Below, piece after piece: positions 36,969-50,383 of a DNA stretch of 64,000 nt. The DNA comes from Fratercula arctica (lineage: Eukaryota; Chordata; Aves; Charadriiformes; Alcidae), in the NCBI GenBank assembly GCA_947846985.1, contig CANTUZ010000002.1, forward strand, positions 151,957,889 through 152,021,888, read 5' to 3'. How positions within the stretch are numbered: position 1 is the first letter of the stretch; every line of letters begins with the position of its first letter. The notes beneath the pieces are model-generated. The model was not told the DNA's origin and searched no databases. It worked only from the letters and a program-made list of their open reading frames with translations. Position numbers and translations under genes: made by a program.

Positions 36969-39900
36969 CTGGGATGTCTAAAATTTCAATCCATGTTTTG
37001 TAAACACTTCAATATGTGGAGCTCTGATGGACCTCCAGTGTTGATGCAGACCCTTTCAATGTTTCACGTACCTGTGCAGCTTCCTGGCATACATATACCT
37101 GTTTTGCTAAGTTGTCTTACAGATCTCTCAGGACTAATCTACAGATTCCCAGGTGTCCATGTGCTCCAGTTTGAAATATAGCATATCTTGGGAGAACAAG
37201 GCTCAAAATCTGACCCTCTGGACAGGTTGCAGTTCAAGAGTAAGACTCCAGACATCTGAATACAGATACCTACTCGTGAGTCAGCAATTCCGTTATAGTC
37301 ACCGGAGATCCAGTAATCAATTCAGTTGCCTACACACTGGGTTTTACTGCAATCAAAGATGCCTGTATCTGGCCCCATATGGGCTTGGAGGGTCAACACA
37401 AAGTTTATAGGAGACCCATGCCCACTTTGAGCGACAGATGGAGGCCCAGACAAAGGCAGGATACCTGAGGGCATCTCAAACAATACGTAATACTTAAAAC
37501 AAACGAGTGACACCTCTGGTCAATTTAGAGAACAGCTTAACTTATCGTGAAAGAGACAGCTACTGGCTAGATAGCTGAATGATGCCCTAAAGTTTAGTGA
37601 CAGAATTGAGTCCATTGGTGATGCAGTTGCATAGGCAAAAGTGTGTGTCATCATTGGAGTTCTCCCAGGGTGTCTGAGACATCCACACAGGGATGATGAA
37701 CAGATCTGTGTCTATCCAGAGTACCAGCCATACACCAATGGTACCCTAGACATCTCAGGTATGCTAAAACCCTTTGAAGAAGCAATTGACTCCTGCCCTC
37801 AGTCTCCTACAACAGTAGTTGTACACTTCACTTATAAATCCACATTGAAGTCTACATATTTTCATGTTGAGTAGAAACCTGCCCAGAGGTTCTTTCTTTG
37901 GTGGTGAATGTCCATCCAAAGAAACACTGTAACTGTGGCCCAAAGGTTTTTGATAATGAGTTCACCTCTGATGTTCCTAAATGTAACCTATGTGTCCACA
38001 GAATATTTTAAATGTGCTGGTTACAGATGATAAAGCACTGCCTCCATCTCTCAAAGGCACATTACACTGTCAGCATCAAATGGTAAATGATATGGGGCAA
38101 TGGGAGAGGACTTTGGGAGTGAGATAACACCTACATGGGAGCAGATTTTCCATGCTCGTAGAAGAGTGGGTGCATATTTATTGATATTGATAATCAGTCT
38201 GGTTGATTGCCCTGACTTAGCGTACTGCATCTTTATTTTTAGTCTGTGCTGCCACTATGGCAGTAAGCTGCCACTGCACAGTGGTTTCAAGTTAAACACA
38301 GTTTAATTACCACCAAATATTTCAGTATGATTTCAGTAGAAGATTTAGTGCTGAATTCTCTCATAGGAGATCCAACCTAAATCCACAATCCAGAATCCAC
38401 GGCCCAGCCTTTACCATAAGACGTATCGTTCAGAGTATGATCAGTTTAGCAAAGATTGTCACTCTTCAGGTCGTTGTCCCTTTCTGTTGACTCCATTGAC
38501 TGGATCTGCATAGCTGAAGGCTCAGACGTCCTGATTTTCTTTTGCACTTCTCTGCTTCCTGATTAGCTGTAGCAGCTGATGAGCTGCTTCTCCACAGAGA
38601 AGCAAGTTAGCATTCCACAGCAATAGTTTTTGCTTTGTGTCTGTTTTCAGCTGTAGAAATATTGCCTATAGAAAACCAAAGAGAATTTTCTGTCAAAGAG
38701 GATGAACACTGCACACTATGTTCCAACATCTTTAAAATAGGACGCAATTCCTGATGGTCTCCATCTCTCATCCTTCATGGCATTGTTCCATGGGAAGGGA
38801 AACAGGGGGAAGATTGATCTTGCGAGGCTCCAAATGCAAGAGTGTTTGTAGAAAAGGAGCAGTTGCTTATTATGACTTTCCCGATCTGTCGGAGAAGAGC
38901 ACATGGTCAGAACAAGGGAAGTCTAGCCAGGCAATAAATATGGAGTGAAAAAATACATTAACACACTCACTTACCACACACAGTGTCACATAAATCATGT
39001 GGAATACCATTCTCTCTGGCTGAACTGTAACTGAGTGCGGTGAGTTTAGCTTTCTAGTCATTAAGACTGTTTGCACGTCTAAGAGCCTGCTAAGAGCTGA
39101 GATGTGAGGCTGACCTCTTTTCTATACAGATCTCTGCCAAGGGCAGCAACAGCCATATTTTTACCTAGTGCTGGGCAGAGGGTTGCAGACAAGACACACA
39201 TAAGTGCTGAGCTCTCATTTGCACATCATACTTTTTTTTCTAGAGTTTCTTCTTATACAATAATTTATGGAGGTTGAAAATAAGTATTTATTCTTTCTGT
39301 ATGTGGAAAGTCAGCATCAAGACTCTGAAAACACTGCTTCTTTCTGACCTTAGAAGGAAATAAGAGCCAGTGGGGTTTAGAAGGTAAGAAAGGTTCCCTT
39401 GCTACTGCTTGGTTAGTGACTGCAGCCACCAAGAAACATTGTGTACACTCAGATGTCTCCTCTGCAATTTCATGGCATTATCCTCTGACTTGCTTTCTGA
39501 TTATGGCTCCAGCCAGAATCCTTATTTCATCCACAATTACAATTATTTTCTGTTTCAAATTCTCCTTCCTTTCGTTTTTACTAAGCAAGTCAGCCCTCCT
39601 GTTCATTCTTTCTTTGAACAGAAAAAAGAACAGTTGAAGCTTCCTTCTCCCTGACCTCTCTACTACAGCTATATACCCTCTCTGTAAAACACACCCTTCT
39701 GGTGCATCACCAGACACTTCCCACCTTAGGGAGGAAAGAACCCTTAAAAACTAAAATCAGAGAACTCTTCCAACTAGTGTCAATGAGCCATGAGATCACT
39801 CCCAAAAGTATATCAGTGATATACATGGACGTTACAAATGAAAGTAATGCCCTAGAGCTTCTGCTTGTTCGAGGAATATTAACCTTCTCTTCACTGTGGC

Positions 39901-40491
39901 TAAATCCTACTTAAGCCACCGACATGATCTGCCACACGCGATTTTGCTTCTGACTTCTTAAGGGGGAAATTTGTACCCGTTTGGAAAAAGTCACCTGGAA
40001 TTAAGTTCTTTATTATATTCAGTGCAAGTATAAAAGTCAAAGAGAAGCAATAGCACTATGAGTAAGATAAGATTAAATTTGGTTTCATGACCTGTTTCCC
40101 TGGAGCAAAGGGAAGTTGAGAGAAAAAGGAACTCTGGCAATTCATTTTGGCTTGCACCCCGCTATATACTCCATATTTATACATAACTTGAATTTCTGGA
40201 GGGCAACAGAAGTGTGCTGTTAAGAACATAAAAAGATACGCTTGGAATAGAATGCACAGGCCACCATTTCCCACTAAGAGTCATGCAGCCTCTGCTTTCC
40301 ACTGTTCTGCATCTCCAACCTGCACCGAAGTAACTCCTTTTTGCATTCCCAAAGCATAATCCTACTCTTTTTACACACAAGTTATGCTGGGATGAGTTAT
40401 TATTACACAAATGAATGAGGTTTCCAGGAATATGTCATAAAAAAATCATAGTAACTATATTATGGTACATGCATAATACCAGGCTATTTAC

Positions 40492-40533
40492 TGATAGACC
40501 ATAATCCTCATTCTGAATCATTATGGTCTATCA
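40492..40533. repeat. perfect 14-bp inverted repeat
   Basis: The arms TGATAGACCATAAT (40492-40505) and ATTATGGTCTATCA (40520-40533) are perfect reverse complements around a 14-base loop. The structure could be a snap-back insertion, a short miniature-element relic or chance. No flanking target duplication is obvious. Confidence 0.9.
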
Positions 40534-41068
40534 TATCAATAGAGTTTTTAAACCCTGGGAATAGAGAGACCGCAGCGGTTTCCCTGGAGCCAGTCTGTAG
40601 TACTGCAAAATACAACTGCTACATGGGGAAAACTTCAGCCCAGATATTCATAATTGCTGAAAATTTTTTTGGAAGGAAATCACCGAAAAAATATAGTAAG
40701 CACCCTTGTGAAAGAATAACTATTTTTATATAAACATGTAATTGTATTAGTCTACCTCACAGAATAATGGGATTTCAGACTCATAAAATCCAAGGGATAT
40801 CTTACTCTAATTTTTTTTGCATAGGTTTTCAAAATTATACTTGAATGCACTTACCTTTGCAAGTCAAAAATTTGGGTGCCAGTTTTGATATTTGGCAAGA
40901 TTTTATGGAATAGCTTTATTAAGTGCTTGCTTATTCTAAAATATGAGGATAGCCTTACATTTGTATGGCAAAACTGCCCTAGCATGCAATCATTGTTAAA
41001 GTGAGTTTTGCAATTTAGGTGTCACCTACGCTGTAAAAGTGCAAATGTGCTCATTAAATGTGATCATT

Positions 41069-41120
41069 GAATAATAGAATCCTTTAGGTTGGAAAAGACC
41101 TTTAAGATCATCAAGTCCAA
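41069..41120 (-). mobile_element. CR1 LINE 3' terminus, antisense, short
   Basis: GAATAATAGAATCCTTTAGG, TTGGAAAAGACCTTTAAGAT and CATCAAGTCCAACCATAAC are the antisense terminus of a CR1 element. Only about 50 bases remain, a very short 5'-truncated insertion. Confidence 0.88.
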
Positions 41121-43549
41121 CCATAACTGTGAAAAAACATGATGACCAGTCACCCTTCCCAGTTGTTTACGACAGTAAAATCGAATTCTGAAAGTGATAG
41201 GTTTTTGTCACAGAAGTAATGAAAATGGTACCCCATTGCCACAATCTAGCAAAGAGCAACCTACGATTTTTTAGCTTGTGCACCGAGCTACACGTCTGTT
41301 AATATTTGCAAGCCTAAAGCCTTAGGGCTTAGATTCACCATGACCATTGGTCCATCCAACACACAGAATTTAAGACTTCTTTTTCCCTAGGAAAGTCATT
41401 GTTGTTATGCTTTGACTGCTTATTAACCAAATGTTGTGCACCACTCCATCCTGGCACTTCAAGGTTCCTGCTGTCTCCTAATGATCTGGCCATATTCCTG
41501 GTGACTACTGTCCTTGTGGTTTTGCTAGGTGAGGCACCCTGGCTAGACTTTGTTTGGCAAAGAAATGTATTTCCTCATTTTACAGCCTTGTATATCATTC
41601 TTCATTTTACACGCAGGGCGGAGACCCCTGTGAAGATGAGATGGGCATCTCAGGAGGCTCTCCAGATGAAAAGTGTTTGCAAATAAATAAATCACCCTGG
41701 AGCTCAGAGTTTTGCTTTACAGATTCACGTGCACACACACATAGTCACAGTTCCTCCTTCCGTTTAAGGCTTTCTTTGTTCGCCCCCATTTCTCAGCAGA
41801 GGCAGTATATCTATTCCGTTCCTGCCCAGGCTTTCCCTCCCCACTAAATCACTAGAAGTTGTTTTCTCTCAGCCTTTGGGAGCCTCACAAAAAGTGACTC
41901 CTTCCTTTTTTTTCTTAGTAGATTTAGTGGATTTTTTTACTGCTCACAACCAAACACAAGAGAGTATGGCAACAAAATGGAAATCAAACAAAGGCAACAT
42001 CCGCCTTTGAAAACCTTGGCTTTTACTCTCACTACGTAACAAAGCCTGCAGTACGCTCATATTCAAAGTGCAAAGTTTCAGCCCTTTTTCCTAAACTTGA
42101 CTCTTCCACATCAACATACTTTACCTACAAAATGGCGATGGCTTCCCAGGTTCCCCAAAGCAAAGCCCCACACACACCTAATGGTTTCTTTCCACCCGGT
42201 CTGCATAACTCAGGCACAGACAGGACCGAGCCCACCACAGCCCCATTCCCTGGCAGATATATTGAGCTTGTCTCTTCCCAAGCACAACAGAGGTGCTGGA
42301 GCCTAAGCCAGAGCTTGACTGACAGTGGACAAGTCTATGAATAAGGGTCTATAACCTCCAAAGGTAAGCAAATGCTGTCTATTTCTCCTAACGCAATTGC
42401 TTCAGGGTGCCTGAGGAAGCCAGCAAGCACCAGGTTTAAAGCAAACCTGAAGAAAGCACTTTTCACCTGGTGCGCAAGCACAATGTGGGATTCCTTCCAA
42501 AGAGCACTGTGGAGTCTAAAAGCATTAACTGGCTCCTCAAAACCCTTCAAACCTCTTGGAGCTATCCATAACTGCTAAAAATCATCCTCTCTTGGATGCG
42601 GGAAGCCTCGGTCTGCTGGCCATGGGAAGCAGGGAGGATAAACTATGGAAAGAATCATGTAAAAGAGGAGTCAGGGACTTACTTTTCTCTAGGGCAGCAG
42701 CTGCTTCTGTCATCAAAGGGTGGTGGGGGATGCGTGCTCCACATTATTTTAAATCTTTTCACTGCCAGTGAAAACCCAAAACTTTAAACTCAAGTTATGG
42801 TTGGTAAGTAGAGGTAAAGTTTCAGGTACTTAGCTTTTAAGTCCTTTAACAACATATATTCTACTTATGTTGTGAAATCACTAAAAAACAAATAACAGTC
42901 ATCTTCAATAGAACAATTTATTATATCAACATAGTTGCAAGAAGATTGTTAATATATACATATGTTTTTCTTCCAAAGATTTTAGAAACAGAATGTTCCT
43001 TTTCTTAGTTATTTTTACTAAAAAGTAATAGCTAATATTTTATTATATTTATTAGGCTAATAACTTATAAAGACCTCTGAGTGGAGAAAAATAGCATCAA
43101 CAAGAACAAAAAGCCTATGAAATTTTTCATCTGGAATCTTTTTCTTCCTGATTGTGTTTCTTGGTCCAATAAAGGTTTTCACACTGGCTAATTTAACATA
43201 ATTCTTGTCTTCATTTTCATGCTTTGGTTTGTTTAGTTATCATGTGCTTCCCATTTTCTGAAATATGATTAATGAGTGAGAAGTATTCCTTTCCTAGTAC
43301 AGCCTACATCATTTGAACCACAAAGATATAAAAATATCGCTGACCAAGATCTCAGACAGATTCTACAGCTAATCAGCCTCTCCCCGCCCTGGAGGTGGGC
43401 CCAAACCAAACTCACAGCTCCAGACAATATGAGACTTTTGGAAACTTGTGATGCAGAGTCGAACACCAGCATTTCAACTCACTTCTAATTATGGCAACCT
43501 GGATTTATAATGCGAATGTAGTGTCTATCTGGCATCTATGCTGTGTAGA

Positions 43550-43600
43550 GTCAATGGCAAAACTCTCACTGACTCCAGCAGGAGACGGGATCGTCTTCAG
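43550..43600. repeat. possible old sauropsid repeat trace
   Basis: GTCAATGGCAAAACTCTCAC then TGACTCCAGCAGGAGACGGG ATC resembles the AACTCCCATTGACTTCAATGGGAGC-GGATC pattern of an old interspersed repeat. The assignment is by memory and weak. Confidence 0.35.
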
Positions 43601-44178
43601 AGTGGAATAAACACAAATAATTAGCAAAAAATAAAAAATTAAATACAGAAATTAATCAATTTTTTTTTTTGAGTGAAAGGCAATATTTTCTGTGCCTTTT
43701 TTTTTTTAAGTGAAAACCTGCTCTCCTTTAAAAAAAAAACAAAAACCTCACCACGCTGGGGAAAAAAAAAAAAAAGAGGCATTGCAAATCCTTTATTTGT
43801 TTTCTTGCAAAGTGGTTTTTAATACATAGTCAATCCTTCAGATCTTAGTCCACGAATAGTAGCAATGTTAGTAACCTGCAGTTTCCTTTTACCTCAGTAC
43901 CCCTTTCCTTCTGTATTTCAATTTCTGCACGAGGCTTGTTTCATTACTTCTGAGCTCTTGAAGATCCCTTGGCATTTGCTATCACTCTACTTACGTATAG
44001 ATGCAGCATAACAAGCTGCATGGGTATAAACATGCTTACAGGAATACAGTCAATCCCAAATTGGTTTTCAGTCTGCTGTAGCTACCTGGCTGTAGGGAAA
44101 GCAGAAAGTCTTCTGTGCTCAGGCAAAGCCTCAGAGGCACTTAGTTGTTAAGTCTCGGTCTCCAGACTTATCCCAGTC

Positions 44179-44201
44179 CATATCCCAATGTCTGGGATAT
44201 G
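44179..44201. repeat. 9-bp inverted repeat
   Basis: CATATCCCA and TGGGATATG flank a 5-base loop. It is perfect but short, and not compelling on its own. Confidence 0.6.
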
Positions 44202-47200
44202 AGTTGATCACCACATTGAACTCCTATTCTCTTTCCTGGCTTCTCAGTCTTTACATTATCCCTAAAGTAAGTAGATTTTACCCATTCTAAGAAGCCCACA
44301 GTGTATATGGAAAATATACATCATTTTCCAGTATGAAAAAGTCCCAGCACACAAGCCAAGAAATGTACATCTTGAAGCCTTAAAGGATTAAATCTGTTTT
44401 GGCAGTCACTTTAAATACAAAGGAATTCCACAAAATTTATAACCACAGTGCAGTTTAACAAACATTCAGGTTAATATCATGTTCCCTCTCTTCAGCTCAG
44501 ACTGTGTGATCCTTTCAGGAGGGATAAAAGACTTGCAAAAATTCTGTAGAAAAATTAAGATTACTCATAAAGCAAGCGATAAGCATTGCATTACTGTCTG
44601 TAACATTACTGTAGCTAAGTGCGTGTGTGCCTTCTCACACTTTCAAAGGTACAGGCTTTGTAAAGGGACAAAACTGCTCCTTTGCGGCAACAAATACTCC
44701 GCACGGGAAGAGAAAGATGCTGATCCATGAACACTGTGTTCGTAGCTGGCTGCTGGAAGATGGGTTGGAGGGGTTTTAAAATATCAATAGAAACTTTTTT
44801 GTACTTGGGAAGAGACAAGCTCATGAAATTGCATCAATTTGGCTAATAATTTTCACACTCTAGATGTTGAGGTCAGGGAGAATATATCTGACAAAAAGTT
44901 CACATTTATGAATTCTGTAAGAAAGTGCAGAAGGAAGAGGAGGTCATGCCCCCAGACACCACATGGAAAGTGGGTAGAATTGAGTAGAGTCATAACGACA
45001 TCTTCTAGTATATCAGAGATTTACAATCTTGAGTAGGGAAATAACATCATCCCATCGGGGAAACTGGAGTTCCGTAAAGGTAGAACACCTCCTGACACCC
45101 GTGATTTAAAACTCACCTCCTGAAAAGCCACCATGCATCCAGTGTTACGCCAGTAACAGTGCTGGAATAGCTCAAAATCAAAGACACTGTAAGTGACAGA
45201 TGAATGAGACTTAGCGCTGATCAGACCAAATTAGTGGTTGGTATTCCATAGGGAAAATTCGTTTTGACACGTGCTATTGGAATAGGCAGTGATGTCAACA
45301 GTGGGTTTGTGGCAAATTTTAAAGACATCTAATGTATTTGTCAAGTATTGCAGCACAGAGTTTTCCAGCTAAATTCAAGGTTTCATTTTTTGGCAAAAAA
45401 CAATTGTAAAAATTTCTCAATAATTATAACAGTTTCTTTCAGCATTTTTTAATTAGCGTTTTTAAACCCTTCATTGTGGAATATAGTTTTAATTCCAGCA
45501 ATAGTCTAAACTTTTTTACAGGTTTTTGAAAGAAGGAAAAAACAGGAGTAAAGCATTTGCCGTACTCCATGTATTTGTTTCTTAAACAAACTAAAAGGAT
45601 GCGGGCACAGCAATGAGAATAGCAAAAATAATTGATTTTTAGAATCACCAGTCAAAAATTCAGTATTCACACATCTCATTCAATAGCAAGTTTATCACTT
45701 AGGGACGTAGTTCAGCCAGACTCAGATGTCAATGTCTAACCAGAAGTATACCTGCGGTCCTAAGTAATTTTAATTGAGATAACTCATTCCTTAGCATTAT
45801 ACATACAGTCAAGAAATTTGCTATAAAAGAAAAATATTTAGAAATTAAAATTAGGTTTAGGAAATTTAGTTCCTTTAGTATTTGAATATATTGATAGAAT
45901 CATCTATGGATTTTAGCAAAGGTACAATCAAACTTAATCAATATGGGTTGGAAATATTCCACTCCTTTCAGGTATATCACACAAGAGGAAAAATAAAACA
46001 AAACACCTCAGGCATTACTTCAAATTGAGAGGAAAAGAGGAAACATTGCAACATCAGGAAATTGTAAGCTTTCAAGTTGAAAGCGCAGCTTTAAATTTGC
46101 CTCCTGTTGCCTACCTCTCATAAAATAGCTTTTGTTTTTAGATCATTCTAAGTTCAGCATCAACTCATGCAGGACAGAATTGCTTTACAAACTTTGCATA
46201 CTGCACAGAAGATGATTGATGGTATTATAATTTGTTATTTTCAAAAATGCTAACAGATGACAATAGCAACTTCTAATTCAGCTTAAAAGGTTAGAACGGC
46301 TGATTTTTAATTATTATTTTCAACCGTGTCAGTCAATAATTTTCCCACGATGATGTGGATTGCCCTGTTGAAATCAATGAATTTGCTCACCGTAAGAAGA
46401 GGCTCCTGTGTGGCACTTCCCTGATTCCCTGAGATCGTGAATAGCTCTGATACAACATTTCTGTGAGGAACACACAAGAAAAATGTTATTTGAGCATGAA
46501 AGGCACGTTTCAAAACCAATTGAAGCCATTCATTCAAGTGCTCCAAAAAATGCTACTGCTTGTCTGACCTTCAGCGTGTGAACCAACTGAGACATCTCCA
46601 AAAAGGCACAAAGTACTCAGGGTAGAACATGCCCTTGCCAGGACCCCTGCAAGGGGATGAAGTGGTTGTCTGACTGTCCTTGGTTGTCTTTCTGGGTATC
46701 TCAACTTGTGTTGGAGAAGAACATAAAGGGCAATGAGTTTGGGGCACACCTATCAGCCCTCTATCTTTACACCACCGTGACCTCAAAGCTGCAGAAGCTT
46801 CCCTGGACCTTAACTCCCCTTTCAAGCAATGTTTTTAACTAGGTCTTTGCATGCACTAGTCTAACGGCTGTAAGAAAAGCTGCTTTTCTGCATCATGTGG
46901 ATTATACCTGTCTGTGGACAATGGGAGCAGAAATTTACCCCTCACCCCCCTCTTCCCTCTCTTTTCCCTCTTTTTTCCAGGTCCTGCTTGTTGCTCCTGT
47001 TGCTCTCCCCTGAGAGAGGCCCTGAGATGTCCTGTTTCTCCCATCTGTGATTTCGTGCAGCGGCTCTGGAGGCATAGAGGTTATCTGAAGGTTATCTGTG
47101 GGTGCAGGTTATTTGATGACTTCTTTTCAATCATAGTCCCTTTAGAAGAGGGTGGATTATCTGAGGGCTGGGTCAACTGCAGTGTCTGATCCACACCCTG

Positions 47201-49805
47201 GTGAAGTCAAGGAGCTTTGATTTCCTATCTGACGGCGGCAGCCCTCCAAAATACTTTTATCTGCCTCCCTGTTAGTTCAGTTGTAAGCTCATGCCAGTGC
47301 TGCATCTTTGCTGCCTGTATAGTGGCTGTCTCCAGGTCGGAAAGCAGGAGAAGGGCGAATTAAAGCCATGAGTGTACAGGGGAGATGAGAGTAGGAAAAA
47401 AATGGTCCCTGCTCCACCTGCTTCCTCTCTTCCTTTTTACAGCTGATGAATTTACACTACCCGATAGTCAGAGCACCAGTGGATCAGGCGGCATCCCACT
47501 GGTGAAGACCTGCACGCTCAGTGCAGTGAGCTGCGATTAAAAGGAGGCTTAAAAACTTATACTGAGCTATTTGGCATCTGTGAAGGACCATGTGAGCAAC
47601 CCGGGTCAGAGTCTGAGAAACAGTAGTGTCCCTCTCCCAGCGGCCTAATTTAGCCTCTGGATCATTTAAAGTCACAAGAGGAGAAGGAGGAGTATCTTCC
47701 TTGGAGGGAAGCACTGCAGATATCATTAACTAAAGAGCCTCTAAAATAATGTTGTTTCTTCTTTCTTCTGATGGCCAGCTCAGGCACCTGGTTGAGGTCT
47801 CTTGCCTTTAGCTTGGATTTCTAAAGAAAACACGGTGTTTCTCTTTGAACCAAGGGGGGAAGGATCGATACAGTTGCCATTTAATCAGTACCACTGGAGA
47901 GAGGCATTTCAACCATAGTTTAGATGCATAAATAAATAGAAAAAGACGGAGAGAAAGAATAACTGTGTCGGTCGGTTCTGCTGGTACTGAGTCCCGTCCT
48001 TGCCAACCGTCTCCACCACCTTAGGGACGGGGGTGCTTCACGCGGGATTGCTGTGTGATCCCACAGAGAGCTGTCTCACACACACATACATGGTGCTTGT
48101 CAGCTGCCTGACAAACCATTTGGAAAGGAGACCTCTCCCTCCCTCCACGTGCACGCCCCAGAGACCTCCTGCTGTGCTGGAGCAACCCATCACTGGTCAC
48201 CTCTATGCATTGTCTGAAGGCCTCTCGCCATCTGGACCACCTAGGAGAAAATGTTTTCTTAAAGAGGGGAAGATTAAGGAACTGGGATTTACACCTCAGT
48301 CCCCAAGGTAATTACCAGATGGCAAATGGCTTGTTTTCACTTGATGAATCAGAGCAACTAAATCAGGCCTACTGGAGCGGCTTGGATTTCATTTCCAACC
48401 AACCTTTTTGCTTTACAAGCTGAAGAGTTTGTTTCCCACCCTTTAGATAATGATTTTAAGGTAAAGCTAACATTAAAGCAAAAGTCTGACATTAGACGAG
48501 TGGATTTCAGTGTGCCGGGACCCCAGCCACACCATTTCTCACACCATCTTAACTCTTTGCTGACCACTGGTGGGTCTTGGAAGAGCTCATGGCAAGAGTT
48601 TACTCACCTGACTAAGCAAAGTAAATGAGACCATCTCTCCCAGGGCTTGGGAAAGAGACTATAAACCTGAGGACTGTCATCAGTCTTTCATTTTAAATTT
48701 TCTACTACGGTAAGAAAGATGAAATTAACGCATTGAGGAATTAAATCTTTTTTTTCCTCTTTCAAAAGCAGCAGTAGAAAGAAGCAGTATTTGGAGTGAA
48801 CATTAGCAATACAAAAAGTAACAAAACAAACATTTTCAATGGAAATTTATAGTCAGTGATTTGTTTTGTTTCCTTTAAAAAATAGAGAGCAAGAGATTTA
48901 ATTAAACCTAAAATGAATGCTCTATTTAAGGCCTTCTGGTAAATATAGGCTCCCAGCCCTAAATTAAAGTAATGTGACATTCAAATGTCATCTTCCAAAA
49001 TGCTAAAGCCAACTAAACTACAAATTTAATGTCTAACTTGGCATTCATAATGTTCCTAAATCTTCCGCTGACTTTCCATATATTAGCTGGAATAAACAGC
49101 AGGATTTGTTTGGTTTATTTCTTAATTTCTATTCAAAGAGTTTTCTGAAATGAATAACAAATGCAGGCAATCAGCAAAGGCAATGCCAAGTAGGACTGGG
49201 ACCCTCTTTAGTTTCACTTCACAGAGTTTCATTATGAGCTTGCTATAGCAATTGCCACAGCAGTTTACCCAATTGTCTTACGGCCTTTTCTCATTTGCTA
49301 CCCTGCCTCATAGCTATGGAAAAATGGAATTATATTAGAGGTTTCTTTCTTTACTCTGGCTTACAGGGCTCATTTTCTCTCTTTGATGTATTTTGTTTCT
49401 ATCATCGGTTTAGATGTTTCTGGTTTAATTACAAGATTTCAGATTACCTACTTCCATGTGCTGGCAGATTCCTATCACCACATCTTCTCCCCCATAAGCT
49501 TATGCCCTGCTCAGAAAAAATACTTTATGCTGAATGAAAATATCACCTTTTCTTTAATACCCATTTCAAAGCACAGCTCTGCCTATGGAATGATGATTGT
49601 TAATCAACTTCAGTCTCTAAATCTAAAAATTAGTTGAGAAAGACCTTTCTTATTCTGTCCCTGAAACAAGTTATGGTAAGGTCTACCACCCCAGAGCTGT
49701 TTGTATCAGAATAGAAGGCATGGGTCACCTTTAACAAGAAAATGCCAGTGGTCTGGCATGCCAGATAGCACCCAGCAAACTGTAAGTCCTTTGCTCGTAA
49801 AATGT

Positions 49806-49852
49806 TTAGGGTTAGGTGGACCAGCAAAAGGACCTGGTCCACCTAACCCTAA
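49806..49852. repeat. perfect 19-bp inverted repeat with telomere-like arms
   Basis: The arms at 49806-49824 and 49834-49852 are exact reverse complements separated by 9 bases. The left arm starts TTAGGGTTAGG and the right arm ends CCTAACCCTAA, each nearly two units of the vertebrate telomere repeat. The inner parts are GTGGACCAG and CTGGTCCAC. It lies at the left edge of the CR1 ORF1 remnant. Confidence 0.95.
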
Positions 49853-49865
49853 GCCATGCAAGACT

Positions 49866-50383
49866 ACTAGGAAGAAACAACCATTCATTGTAACAGGTGA
49901 CTCCCTGCTGGGGGATACAGAGGCACCCATCTATTGACCCAACCAAGTCATCTGGAGAGGTTTGCTGCCTGCCAGGAGCGAGGATCTGGGATATTGTGGA
50001 GGCATTGCAGGAGCTCATCTAGCTCTATGACTACTATCCCCTGCTGTTATTGCATGTGGGCACAAGTGATACTGTCAAGGGAAACCTGAACAGTATCAAA
50101 AGCGATGACAGAGCTCCAGAGGCAGTAATGAAGGGCATGGGGAACACAGGTGGTGTTCTCAGTCCTGATGGTGAGGGGCAAGGGTACGAGGAGAAGGATA
50201 CTAATAGGACAAGTCAGTAATTGGCTGCCAAACTGGTGTTCGTGACAGGGTTTTGGGTTCTATGACCACAGGACCCTATTTGCAGATTAGCATCTGCTTG
50301 GGAGAGAGGGGATCTACCTCATTAAGCAGGGCAAAGCTATTTTCACCAATAGGATGGCTGACCTCATAAGGAGGCCTTTAAAC
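49866..50383 (+). pseudogene. CR1 ORF1 esterase-domain remnant
   Basis: CR1 ORF1 proteins of birds end in a domain resembling SGNH/GDSL esterases. Here the nucleophile block reads VTGDSLLGDTEAPI (GDSL codons 49896-49907, Ser kept). The next block, EVCCLPGARI and LYDYYPLLLLHVGTSDT, is in another frame. Its HVGTND motif has become HVGTSD at 50053-50073. The C-terminal catalytic block lies in the third frame and reads EGIYLIKQGK around 50306-50335, where the family has DGIHLTKRGK, so both the Asp and His of the catalytic pair are changed. It then continues IFTNRMADLIRRPLN, and the usual stop after LN is lost. At least two frameshifts separate the blocks. No function is expected. Confidence 0.88.

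Larger units (their letters stand above)
36201..41068. other. unassigned DNA; possible unclassified repeat inside
   Basis: No gene could be named. The part from about 37080 to 37930 has wording such as CTGGCCCCATATGGGCTTGG and GACAGATGGAGGCCCAGACA that reminds me of an interspersed avian repeat, but I cannot name or delimit it. The 77-codon frame at 37641-37874 (+) lies in this part and has no recognisable domain. Other sites listed separately are the CA repeat at 36945 and the hairpin at 40492. Confidence 0.4.
41121..49799. other. unassigned DNA, mostly A+T-rich
   Basis: About 8.7 kb without a nameable gene or transposon. Minor elements are a cluster of T and A runs at 43660-43780, a possible old repeat trace at 43550-43600, and a 9-bp inverted repeat at 44179-44201. 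A long pyrimidine tract ends in TTTTTTCCAG at 46980. GC-richer sequence lies at about 47990-48200. A perfect 14-base palindrome, TCTGGCATGCCAGA, lies at 49752-49765. Open frames of 60-103 codons occur throughout at chance level. Confidence 0.5.
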
